Positions 8,977 through 17,907 of a stretch of DNA of 64,000 nt are shown here, piece after piece. Below the pieces are notes generated by a model. The model was not told the origin of the DNA. It did not search any database and saw only the letters and a list, made by a program, of their open reading frames with translations. The stretch comes from Heracleum sosnowskyi. Lineage: Eukaryota > Streptophyta > Magnoliopsida > Apiales > Apiaceae. A program made the translations under genes and the position numbers. Numbering within the stretch: the stretch's first letter is position 1; every line of letters begins with the position of its first letter. The DNA is taken from assembly GCA_030848705.1 (NCBI GenBank), contig CM061245.1, positions 73,023,564-73,087,563 on the forward strand. The letters are read 5' to 3'.

Positions 8977-11900
8977 ATGCAGGGTAAAAGGAAAAATGTG
9001 TTAGTCATGGATAGTGGATGTTCTGTGCACATGACTGGAAACAAAGCCCTGTTATCAGAATATGAGGAAAAAGCTGGCCCAACTGTGTCTTATGGAGATG
9101 GCAACATTGGACAAACCTTGGGATATGGCAATATAATCATTGGAAATGTCATCATTGAAAAAGTAGCTCTAGTGAAGGGACTAAAACACAACTTGTTGAG
9201 TATTAGTCAAATCACTGACAGAGGTTATCATGTCAATTTCTATTCCACACATTGTGAAGTAGTCAGTAAAGCAACAGGGAAGATAGCACTAACTGGCTAC
9301 AGGCATGGTAACATATATGAAGCCAACATTCTCTCAGATACTGATGGCTCCCCTACATGTTTCATCAGTAAAGCTTCAGTAGATGAAAGTTGGAATTGGC
9401 ACAAGAAGCTTTCTCATCTCAACTTCAGCAACATCAATGAGTTGGTTAAGAAAGAGTTAGTAAGAGGATTACCTAATGTCTTATATACACCTGATGGACT
9501 CTGTGATGCATGCCAAAAAGCAAAACAAAGAAGGACATCATTCCAGAGTAAATCAGAATCCTCTATTGAAGAACCATATCACATGCTACATCTTGATCTG
9601 TTTGGTCCAGTCAACATCATGTCCATCAGTAAGAAAAGGTACACTCTTGTAATTGTTGATGAATATTCTAGATTCACCTGGGTGTATTTTCTGCATAGAA
9701 AAGATGAAACTCCTGAAGTTCTGTTGGATCATGTGAGGATGATTGAGACAACCACAAAGTACAAAGTCAAGATTCTGAGAAGTGATAATGGTACTGAATT
9801 TAAGAATTCAAAGATGGAAGAGTTCTGCAAATACAAAGGAATCATTCAACAATTCTCTGCTCCTGGCACACCTCAGCAAAATGGAGTAGTAGAAAGGAAG
9901 AATAGAACTCTTATTGAAGCTGGCAGAACTATGTTGGAAGAAGCTAAATTACCTACATATTTCTGGGCAGAAGCAGTCAACACAGCATGCTATACACAAA
10001 ATCTCACATTGATAAACAGGCATGGTGTCACTCCTTATCAGTCACTCAAGGAGAAGAAACCAAGTCTGAAGCATTTGCATGTGTTTGGCTGTAAATGTTT
10101 TGTTCTCAGAACTCATCCTGAACAGCTAGGGAAATTTGAACCAAAGGCTGATGAAGGAATATTCATAGGTTATCCTACATCAAGAGCCTTCAGAGTTTTT
10201 AATTTGAGAACAAGAACTGTCATGGAGTCAATTCATGTATCTTTTGATGATAAGAAGATAACTGGAATCATTGAAGACTCGCATGATAGATTGTTATTTG
10301 AAAATGAAGCTTCCAAGGAACCTGAAGAAAATGAATCAGAAGCTGTCAATACATCAGATCCTGATTGGTCACCAAATCCTGATGACACACTAGGTACTGA
10401 TGGTGCTAATACTGATGATGCAAACAACAGTAATACAACTAGTAGTGCTAATGTTGAGGGGGAGCAACGGCATTCAACTACAAGTTCAGAGTCAACTCAA
10501 TCATCAGGACAGAATTCTTCAGATACTGATTCAAGTGAAGATCCTGATAACACATCAGGAGGGCATAGCAATAATTCAGGGAGAGCTTCAAATCAATCAA
10601 ATTCTTTCAATCAAGATAACACCAATCCAGGGGGAGCATCTACTTCAAGAAACAATTTGACACCAGCAAGGAAATGGACAAAAGATCATACTCCTGATTT
10701 GATAATTGGAGATCCTGATGCAGGTGTTCAAACAAGAAGTGCAACTCAGAATGAATGTTTATATAATAACTTTCTATCCAAGGAGGAGCCTAAGAAAGTT
10801 GAAGATGCACTTAAAGATGCTGATTGGGTTACTGCAATGCAAGAAGAACTGAATGAATTTGAAAGGAATGAAGTCTGGAAACTGGTACCAAGACCAAAGA
10901 ATAGATCAATTGTTGGTACAAAGTGGATTTTCAAGAACAAGACTGATTCTGATGGAGTCATTATCAGAAACAAAGCTAGACTAGTTGCAAAGGGGTATTC
11001 CCAACAAGAGGGAATTGACTATGATGAAACTTTTGCTCCTGTTGCAAGACTAGAAGCCATCAGGATATTTCTTGCTTATGCAGCACATAAGAAATTCAAG
11101 GTTTTCCAGATGGATGTTAAAAGTGCTTTCTTAAATGGTGAACTGGAGGAAGAAGTTTATGTTGAACAACCTCCTGGTTTCATTGATCCTAAATATCCAG
11201 ATCATGTCTACAGACTGGATAAGGCACTTTATGGACTAAAGCAAGCTCCAAGAGCATGGTATGAAACCTTAGCTCAATTCTTACTGGAAAGTGGATTCAA
11301 AAGAGGTGCAATTGATAAAACTCTATTTTATTTGAATCATGGTAAGGAGTTGCTGTTAGTTCAGATTTATGTTGATGATATCATTTTTGGGTCAACAAAC
11401 AATAAGCTATGTGAAAAGTTTTCCAAGCTTATGCAGTCAAGATATCAAATGAGCATGATGGGAGAAATGAGTTACTTTCTGGGTCTTCAAGTTAAACAGA
11501 CTGATGAAGGGATTTTTATTAATCAGTCTAAATACACAAGGAATTTACTGACAAGGTTTAACATGCAAGACAGTACTCCTGCTTCAACTCCCATAGCTAC
11601 AGCTACCAAACTTGATCCTGATCAAGGTGAAGAGGTAGATGTAACTCACTACAGAGGAATGATTGGCTCTTTATTGTATCTCACTGCCAGTAGACCAGAT
11701 ATCATGTTTGCAACCTGTCTATGTGCAAGATTTCAAGCAAAACCTAGAGAACCACATCTGATTGCAGTCAAAAGAATTTTCAGATATCTCAAAGGCACTC
11801 CTTCACTTGGCCTTTGGTATGCAAGGGAATCAGATTTTGGGTTGTGTGGTTATTCAGATGCTGATTTTGCAGGATGCAAAATAGACAGGAAAAGTACTTC

Positions 11901-12315
11901 AGGAAGTTGTCAGTTTTTGGGTGGAAGACTAGTTTCATGGTTCAGTAAAAAGCAGAAATCTATTTCCACTTCAACTGCAGAAGCTGAGTACATTGCTGCA
12001 GGAAGTTGTTGTGCTCAGATAATGTGGATGAGAAATCAGTTGTTAGATTATGGCCTGTCATACTCAAAAATCCCTATTTATTGTGATAACCAAAGTGCTA
12101 TTGCAATGACAGGAAATCCAGTTCAGCATTCTCTTACTAAACACATAAGTATCAGATATCACTTTATAAGAGAACAGGTTCTGGAAGGAACAATTGAACT
12201 TCACTTTGTTCCTACTGATCAACAACTAGCTGATATATTCACCAAGCCACTACCTGAAGCTACTTTCAATAAGTTGGTGAATGAACTTGGAATGATGAAT
12301 TTTGAGAATTTCTGA
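8977..12315 (+). CDS. Pol polyprotein of the inner element: protease, integrase, reverse transcriptase, RNase H
   Basis: 1112 aa in one open frame. The protease has the active site MDSGCSVHMTG near residue 8. The integrase has the HHCC zinc finger (WHKKLSHLNF...CDACQKAKQRR) and the D-D-E core (HLDLFGPV, RSDNGTEF, QQNGVVERKNRTL). A Ser/Asn/Asp-rich linker follows at about residues 450-570, then RT (IYVDDIIFGSTN near residue 798) and RNase H (DADFAGCKIDRKSTSG, TAEAEYIAAGSC). The start is uncertain: ATG 8977 is the first in frame after the gag TAG, but it lies on the acceptor-like string CTGATGCAG|GG, so Pol may be made by splicing or readthrough. Length and motifs are complete. Confidence 0.95.
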   Translation: MQGKRKNVLVMDSGCSVHMTGNKALLSEYEEKAGPTVSYGDGNIGQTLGYGNIIIGNVIIEKVALVKGLKHNLLSISQITDRGYHVNFYSTHCEVVSKATGKIALTGYRHGNIYEANILSDTDGSPTCFISKASVDESWNWHKKLSHLNFSNINELVKKELVRGLPNVLYTPDGLCDACQKAKQRRTSFQSKSESSIEEPYHMLHLDLFGPVNIMSISKKRYTLVIVDEYSRFTWVYFLHRKDETPEVLLDHVRMIETTTKYKVKILRSDNGTEFKNSKMEEFCKYKGIIQQFSAPGTPQQNGVVERKNRTLIEAGRTMLEEAKLPTYFWAEAVNTACYTQNLTLINRHGVTPYQSLKEKKPSLKHLHVFGCKCFVLRTHPEQLGKFEPKADEGIFIGYPTSRAFRVFNLRTRTVMESIHVSFDDKKITGIIEDSHDRLLFENEASKEPEENESEAVNTSDPDWSPNPDDTLGTDGANTDDANNSNTTSSANVEGEQRHSTTSSESTQSSGQNSSDTDSSEDPDNTSGGHSNNSGRASNQSNSFNQDNTNPGGASTSRNNLTPARKWTKDHTPDLIIGDPDAGVQTRSATQNECLYNNFLSKEEPKKVEDALKDADWVTAMQEELNEFERNEVWKLVPRPKNRSIVGTKWIFKNKTDSDGVIIRNKARLVAKGYSQQEGIDYDETFAPVARLEAIRIFLAYAAHKKFKVFQMDVKSAFLNGELEEEVYVEQPPGFIDPKYPDHVYRLDKALYGLKQAPRAWYETLAQFLLESGFKRGAIDKTLFYLNHGKELLLVQIYVDDIIFGSTNNKLCEKFSKLMQSRYQMSMMGEMSYFLGLQVKQTDEGIFINQSKYTRNLLTRFNMQDSTPASTPIATATKLDPDQGEEVDVTHYRGMIGSLLYLTASRPDIMFATCLCARFQAKPREPHLIAVKRIFRYLKGTPSLGLWYARESDFGLCGYSDADFAGCKIDRKSTSGSCQFLGGRLVSWFSKKQKSISTSTAEAEYIAAGSCCAQIMWMRNQLLDYGLSYSKIPIYCDNQSAIAMTGNPVQHSLTKHISIRYHFIREQVLEGTIELHFVPTDQQLADIFTKPLPEATFNKLVNELGMMNFENF

Positions 12316-12726
12316 GGAAAAGCTACAGAGAGGAAATCCTGATAACTGTCAAATCCTGATGGTTATTCAGAAAGGTATGTATCTTTGATCAAATCCTGAT
12401 AGGACTCAATCCTGACAGGAAGTCAACTGGTCAAATCCTGATGCTCAGATATTGAAGCTGGTATGAAAACCAGAGGTTCCATGCTAATTTGTCATCAACA
12501 CTCCTGGTAAACTCTGGTAAGCGTGTTTTAATTCTATGACCATTTATTTGGTTATTTTTCTTAAACCAAAACGCTATTCAGGATTGTTAAAATAAATTTT
12601 GTTTTCTTAAATAAAATTTTATTTTAATCTTATTGAATATTTTTTTTCAATCCTGGTATGGCAAAATATTTTGTGCGGACATGCTTTTATTCCTGATGAG
12701 GTTAGGTTTTTTTCTTACATCAGAAA
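12316..12726 (+). promoter_or_regulatory. Pol to ORF3 intergenic region with an AATCCTGAT motif array
   Basis: A 411-bp non-coding gap. Five copies of AATCCTGA(T/C) occur in 108 bp (12335, 12352, 12392, 12408, 12434), all in one orientation. The same motif is inverted (ATCAGGATT) in the U3 of the LTRs. An AT-rich stretch follows at 12580-12650. I see no clear TATA box. Its position matches the array in the outer element, which suggests expression control of the extra ORFs (inference). Confidence 0.5.
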
Positions 12727-14889
12727 ATGCCTACTCGTTATGGACTCCTTTCTAATGCTATGGTACAAGGACCAACCCACCTTGTTCCTGACACAAGCAT
12801 GCAACCTAAACAGTCTAAACAGTTAACAACCACCTCTACTGTCTCTCAAAAGACTTTAGTTGTAAAATCAAAGAAATCAGCTAGAACTGATGTGTCTGAA
12901 AGGCAATCAGGTTCAAAGGATTTTTCCTCTACACCACTCACTAAAAAGAAGATACAAGGGGGTGTACAAGGGGTCCTGGTCAAGAAAGCTGATAAGGTTG
13001 TTAAGAATGTTCCTGTGAAAAGGAAGTTAAGGTTGATTGATGAAAGTGATTCAGAGGATGACTTACCTATATCCTCTGTGATGAATGTGAACAAGGAAGT
13101 TGCTGATACTGCTACTAAAGCTGTGGTACCTTCGTCCAAACCACAAAAGACAAGGAAATTATCAAAGAGCAGGTATCATATTCCTTTGACAATGCAAATG
13201 AAGGATACTGATATTCAGACATCAAATCCTGATGTTAGTATTCCTGATGCAGCAACAAAAGTTGTCTCTATATCAGACTCTCCAGCCTCTCCATCTCAGA
13301 TTCGAGGACATTCTTGGGAGAAGGTTTCTACAATTGCTTCCTTGGTTGGTCTTACACCTACATCAAAGAAAAAGAGGAATGCAGAAGAGTTAGTCTATCA
13401 GAGACAGAAGAAGCTGAAAGGATCAAGCCCACAAGAACCTGAATTTCAGAGTAATTCAGCAGCTACTGTTGATCCTGCCACACAAGAACCACTCAATCAA
13501 AGTTTGGGTGAAGGCTTAGCTAGTGGAATGGTCACACAAGAACCATTTTCTCAAAGGGAGAATGAAGACATCAACATTCCAGCTACACAAGAACCATCTT
13601 CTCAAAGTGAAGATGCAGGCAAAGCTACAGCTTCTGTTGAAAGATTGGTCGAGAACATTGTCAATGAGGGAAGCACACAAGAATCTTTAGCTCAAAGTGT
13701 TGAAGCAGCTTCTGAACCTCAAGCTCCACAAGAACCATTGGTAGCAAATACTGATGCAAGCATATCAAATCCTGACGATGTTCATCCTGACGTTAGTGGT
13801 GCTCCTGATACTGAGCCTATTTTGATACAGCCACTTCGTTCAAGACCAATGGATCATCCTATCTCAGAATCTCAGGATAAACTGAAAGGTATTGCAATTC
13901 CTGATCCTGATAAATCTCATGGTTCTGATGATGATAATTCTGATGATGATAGTGATGATGATAATGAGAATAGAAAAGAGAAGGAACAGCTTGCTACAGC
14001 ACTCAAGATTAGTCTTGGAACTAATTTTGGTTCATCAAGTACATATATGGCTAGCAATGCTTTCACTGGGAAAGATCAGAGACAAGATTTTTCTACTCCT
14101 TCCTTTGATCCTGCAGAGGCATTTAGACAGAATGAATGGAACAATTCATGGCACAATTCTGATGAATCTATCAGTTTTTCTTCTGCTATTGAACATGCCT
14201 ATAATGCAGTGAAGTCTATAGAGAATCAAGACTTGAAGAATCATCTGAAGGCTACTACTCTGTTATCCAAAAGCCTGAAAAGTGAGATTGATTCTATCAA
14301 GGGTTCAACTGAAAAAGTGAGGACTGATATCTTTAATAATTTTACAAAGGTGCCTACTACTTTACAACTGAGGGTAGTGGAATCCCAAGTGAAATCTGTT
14401 GTTTCAGAACAAACCTCAATCAATCAAAGAATTGATTCTCTGGATACTAAGGTAACTGAAATTCAAACCTCTATTTCCTTAATTTTGCAATTATTGTCAA
14501 ATCCTGATGTCAAAAAGGGGGAGAAGGTTATTCAGACAAAATGTACACCTGATCTAGTATTAAGAAATAATGATGATGATACTGGAGATGATGGTGGTGA
14601 CAAAGTGATACAAGGAGAAACCTCTGATGCTGTTGTTATGAAGACAATCCAAACTTCTCAAAGTCAAACAACGCAGTCAACTCATGTTTCTGATTCTGGA
14701 GTTAAGACAGTAAGAACATTGGTGCAATCTCAGATCCTGACGGAAGATCAAATCCTGACACCTGGTCATGGACAAATTCTTGCTACAATTCCTGAAGGTG
14801 ATGAAGATGTGATTATTGATAATCCTGAAGATGCATCAAATTTATTCCAGAAGTTTTCTACAAAAGACGGCAGAATTGTATCACACTGA
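12727..14889 (+). CDS. Inner element ORF3, 720-aa accessory protein of unknown function
   Basis: Starts at the first ATG after the array. The chain is mostly disordered: a basic N-terminus with NLS-like runs (KSKKSAR, TSKKKRN), an imperfect TQEPxxQS repeat (five copies, about residues 250-340), an acidic run (SDDDNSDDDSDDDNE near residue 400), and a helical or coiled-coil segment at about residues 490-600 (DSIKGSTEKVRTDIFNNF...INQRIDSLDTKVTEIQTSIS). NPD/DPD tripeptides recur because the DNA motif AATCCTGAT recurs. Nothing matches Env: no signal peptide or membrane helix. It corresponds in position, and in its coiled coil plus acidic tract, to the later half of the outer element's extra ORF. 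Function unknown. Confidence 0.8.
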   Translation: MPTRYGLLSNAMVQGPTHLVPDTSMQPKQSKQLTTTSTVSQKTLVVKSKKSARTDVSERQSGSKDFSSTPLTKKKIQGGVQGVLVKKADKVVKNVPVKRKLRLIDESDSEDDLPISSVMNVNKEVADTATKAVVPSSKPQKTRKLSKSRYHIPLTMQMKDTDIQTSNPDVSIPDAATKVVSISDSPASPSQIRGHSWEKVSTIASLVGLTPTSKKKRNAEELVYQRQKKLKGSSPQEPEFQSNSAATVDPATQEPLNQSLGEGLASGMVTQEPFSQRENEDINIPATQEPSSQSEDAGKATASVERLVENIVNEGSTQESLAQSVEAASEPQAPQEPLVANTDASISNPDDVHPDVSGAPDTEPILIQPLRSRPMDHPISESQDKLKGIAIPDPDKSHGSDDDNSDDDSDDDNENRKEKEQLATALKISLGTNFGSSSTYMASNAFTGKDQRQDFSTPSFDPAEAFRQNEWNNSWHNSDESISFSSAIEHAYNAVKSIENQDLKNHLKATTLLSKSLKSEIDSIKGSTEKVRTDIFNNFTKVPTTLQLRVVESQVKSVVSEQTSINQRIDSLDTKVTEIQTSISLILQLLSNPDVKKGEKVIQTKCTPDLVLRNNDDDTGDDGGDKVIQGETSDAVVMKTIQTSQSQTTQSTHVSDSGVKTVRTLVQSQILTEDQILTPGHGQILATIPEGDEDVIIDNPEDASNLFQKFSTKDGRIVSH

Positions 14890-14991
14890 TAAAAGAGTTC
14901 AACAATTATATGCAGAAAAGCACTCTCTACAGCAAGTGAAGAATATCCAGATCTCTCACATGAAGATTTCTTGAGACTACAAAGAGAGACA

Positions 14992-16365
14992 ATGGAAAGC
15001 TATACTGCTCCTGCTAGAGGTAGAGGAAGCAGAGGTAGGAGAGGTGCTAGAAGAAGTAGAAGAGGTTCTTCAACTCAAATATTACCTAGACAGACAAGGT
15101 CTAGAGGGTTAAGAATTGAAGAAATTCCTGAACCTATTCAAACTCTAGTAGTTCCTGACAGATCTACTTTTGGTGATGATGGAATTGTTGAAGAAGAACC
15201 TAAATTGAGAAGAAAATCAAGAAAATCAACTCTCAGCAATACAAATCAAATTGAAGATTCTAATCCTGACAATATTCAAGATCCTGACGAATCTGAAATT
15301 CTGCAAGAGGTTGATTTGATAATCTTATCTACTGTTGTTGATTGTCACAACAAAGAAGTAGATGAAGAAGAAGAAGCCAGAAGAAGAGATATTACAAAGA
15401 GAACAAATGAAGATTTCAATCTCTATCTACAAAGGCTTAAAGTTTCAAATGAAAGACAATGGAGAAATTCAAGCAAACAAGAATCTTTACTTGAAAGAAG
15501 CTACGCTCATGAAAAGGAGAAATACAAGAAGTGGAAACATATTAGCACATTAAGTTGTGATACACCTATCAATTTTCAGTCTGGTGGAATTATTACAAGC
15601 GCTTCAAGTGTTGTTGATTTATCTGAGATGGTTAGATCAAAAGCACTCTGGTTAAAGATGTTTTCAAATCTGAAGCAATTGTCAAGTAATTCAAGAGGAG
15701 GTATTGGACACAGAGATGGTGAATATCTGAATATGTCATATGTTGATCCTTACTCCTTGACAGAAATTGGAGGTACTTTAACTTCTGAAAACCTGAACAA
15801 TTTATTAGCTGTTGATATAGTTATAGATTGTCATGATGGTTTTGAAAAGAAAGAAAAGCTTCTGTACTTCATGAAAGATGGTAGTGTGAAGATTCTATCT
15901 ATTCAAGATCTGCTGATGAAAACTACACAGGAACTGAAATATGTTCACTATCTGTTAAGATGGAAGAACCAAGTGTACAAAGTATGGAGTGACATGATTT
16001 TGTCAACTATAAGAAGAAGACTGGATGGAAACAGTAATTTCGATGGTAATTATACTCCCATGTACTTAAATCAAAGAGGTCAGGATGTGGAAATGCAAAG
16101 GGGTACTGCTGTTAAAGAAGTAAATTTTGGCATGACTCATCTTTCTCTCAATCCTGATGGGAAGGAAATTGCTTATCTTTTGCTTGAAGAGCACAGTCTA
16201 CAGAGAAACTCCATACAGAATCTCAGAGCAGCTATCAACCAGATTAATGAGGAAGATGAAGAACTCAGAAATCTTAAGGAAAGACTGATTCAAATTCTTG
16301 AAGAAAAAGAAGAAAGTTTATTATCCAACTTCTTGAAGATGAATCTGTTCTATCACAAAGCTTAA
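14992..16365 (+). CDS. Inner element ORF4, about 457-aa accessory protein with a basic RG-rich N-terminus
   Basis: I use ATG 14992; the frame is open further up. It begins with an Arg/Gly-rich stretch (ARGRGSRGRRGARRSRRGSS) typical of nucleic-acid binding or nuclear targeting. A middle domain of unknown family follows (VVDLSEMVRSKALWLKMFSN), then a strongly charged coiled coil at the C-terminus (EEDEELRNLKERLIQILEEK). ORF4 is in the same frame as ORF3, which ends in a tandem TGA TAA at 14887-14892, and the sequence between them also reads as plausible protein. The two may be one ancestral protein broken here, or two separately translated ones. The ORF ends 97 bp before the polypurine tract. 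Function unknown. Confidence 0.72.
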   Translation: MESYTAPARGRGSRGRRGARRSRRGSSTQILPRQTRSRGLRIEEIPEPIQTLVVPDRSTFGDDGIVEEEPKLRRKSRKSTLSNTNQIEDSNPDNIQDPDESEILQEVDLIILSTVVDCHNKEVDEEEEARRRDITKRTNEDFNLYLQRLKVSNERQWRNSSKQESLLERSYAHEKEKYKKWKHISTLSCDTPINFQSGGIITSASSVVDLSEMVRSKALWLKMFSNLKQLSSNSRGGIGHRDGEYLNMSYVDPYSLTEIGGTLTSENLNNLLAVDIVIDCHDGFEKKEKLLYFMKDGSVKILSIQDLLMKTTQELKYVHYLLRWKNQVYKVWSDMILSTIRRRLDGNSNFDGNYTPMYLNQRGQDVEMQRGTAVKEVNFGMTHLSLNPDGKEIAYLLLEEHSLQRNSIQNLRAAINQINEEDEELRNLKERLIQILEEKEESLLSNFLKMNLFYHKA

Positions 16366-16461
16366 ACAGATAAGTTGTTTCTGAAGATACTCGTACATTT
16401 TGATACATGTTTTTGACATCATTGAATATTTGGAATCTATACTTTATTTCACAAAGTATGA

Positions 16462-16474
16462 GATTGGGGGAGAT
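16462..16474 (+). other. Polypurine tract of the inner element
   Basis: GATTGGGGGAGAT lies directly before the 3' LTR start TGTTAGATC. It is the expected site for plus-strand priming. Confidence 0.9.
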
Positions 16475-17086
16475 TGTTAGATCAGAATTCAATGATCGTC
16501 AGAAGCTAGACTCAACTGATCAGGATTGCTGACGTCATCAGTATTGCATGGTCATCAGTATTTGATAAAGCGTCAGTATCTTATTGATCATCAGGATTCC
16601 TACTCAGACTATGATCAGGTTTGATCATCAGGACTTGAAGCTGATCAGGATTCCTACTTCGAGTTATATTTGGAGTCTAGATAAACATGGAAGTTTGTTC
16701 CTGGTTTGTAGAATGCAGCTATCGATTAAAGATATGTTTCTATCTTTGTTATGATTAGGACTTATCTTGTTATTGATAGAGAAGCTGTGTGCACTATATA
16801 AACACAGTCTTGGTTTCGATTTATGTATTCATTCACGAGAGATAATTCATTCGAGAGAGAACATAATCGAAGAGAAGCTCTTAAGAACAGAATTTTTTGA
16901 GAGAGTTTTTGTAAGCTAGCAGCTCTTAAGAACATCAGAATTTCTTAAGAGAGTTTGTAACAGTTTTATATCAAAGTTAATAAAGCTGTTATTGTTATTG
17001 ATCTTTCATATTTGTGTTATATAAAGTCGAGAATCTTATACAATTGTATTCAACCCCCTTCTGCAATTGTTATTTACTGGGCAACA
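16475..17086 (+). repeat. 3' LTR of the inner element
   Basis: 612 bp, identical to 5987-6598 except at two positions. The TSD ATTAC follows at 17087-17091. Confidence 0.97.
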
Positions 17087-17644
17087 ATTACGTCTGCATT
17101 TGATCAAGTAAGACAAGAACTGTTCATCTATGTCTCAAGTGCTCTTGAAGGGTCATTCACTATTTCTCTTGAATTACTCCAAAGAAGATCTCTCTCTGAA
17201 TTGTGGATTCTGATGAGTAAAGTTAAGAGATCTTCTTGCTTGAACGAGCTTCTGTATGACCGGCTGAGAGATTCTGCTATGAAGGCCAGCCCTCAAGTTG
17301 TACATTTTCCTTATGAAGTCAAAATCTATAGAGGTACAACTTTGGAGACTGTAAGGCTGGATCCTGATTCTTTGAAGCTACAGACTGCAATGCAACTGGT
17401 GAAGTTGGAGAATCTTCTGAGAACATCTGGGTTTGCTACTGTAGAAAAGTCTGAAATTGCTGATATGATTTCAGACTACTGCACGGAGAAAGTACCAAGG
17501 TATGCTCAGATGAAGAACAGATTGAAGAAGATCACCAATCAACCAGTAATGCCAAGTGGTGTGGTTTCTGAAAGTGATCGTGTCCTTGACAAAGATCTTC
17601 TAGTCACCTTGGCAGAAGCTGAAGAAGGTGAAATTAGAGACTAA
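17087..17644 (+). pseudogene. Outer element extra ORF, C-terminal segment after the nested insertion
   Basis: The frame interrupted at 5986 resumes here after the duplicated ATTAC and runs to a TAA at 17642-17644, giving about 185 codons. It is helical text without a recognised domain (QELFIYVSSALEGSFTISLE, RTSGFATVEKSEIADMISDY) and an acidic end (LAEAEEGEIRD). Adding the segments 3039-5986 and 17092-17644 gives about 1166 codons, broken only by the TGA at 4614 and by the insertion. Function unknown. Confidence 0.75.
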
Positions 17645-17895
17645 AGGCATGATGTAGTTAGCTCAATTTGTAAATGTTATATCTTTAGAGCTAGGTAAAT
17701 CAAGATAGGGAAATTTATCATTTGTTCAGGCTAGAGGAACATCTATCTTGTATTTATCTTTATTGTTTGAATCTGGAATTTGTTATATTTAATCCAGAAC
17801 TTTTTATTATTTGCTTGGCTCTTAAAAGTCTTATATTTTCTTGTTTTAGTTGAGTTATCCTCTAGAGTATTTGGTTGTTATTGTCTAACAAACAA

Positions 17896-17907
17896 ATAGG
17901 GGGAGAT
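17896..17907 (+). other. Polypurine tract of the outer element
   Basis: AATAGGGGGAGAT-type purine run directly before the LTR start TGAAAGGCATATG. It has the same GGGGGAGAT core as the inner element's tract. Confidence 0.85.

Larger units (their letters stand above)
5987..17086 (+). mobile_element. Inner full-length Sirevirus-type Ty1/copia element, young and apparently intact
   Basis: An 11.1-kb element with 612-bp LTRs at both ends, TG...CA termini, a perfect 5-bp TSD, a PBS matching initiator tRNA-Met, a polypurine tract, and open gag, pol and two extra ORFs. Comparing the LTRs base by base gives two substitutions (in the AGAATTTCTTGAG/AGAATTTTTTGAG string and in TTCTACAATT/TTCTGCAATT), that is 0.33 percent. 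No disabling stop is seen in gag or pol beyond the gag terminator. It interrupts the extra ORF of a related but different copia family. Confidence 0.96.

Noticed and set aside
14887..14892. Stop-codon readthrough joining ORF3 and ORF4
   Set aside because: Two consecutive stops (TGA TAA) make efficient readthrough unlikely.
12727..16365. Classical retroviral envelope protein
   Set aside because: No signal peptide, transmembrane helix or glycoprotein-like cysteine pattern in either ORF.
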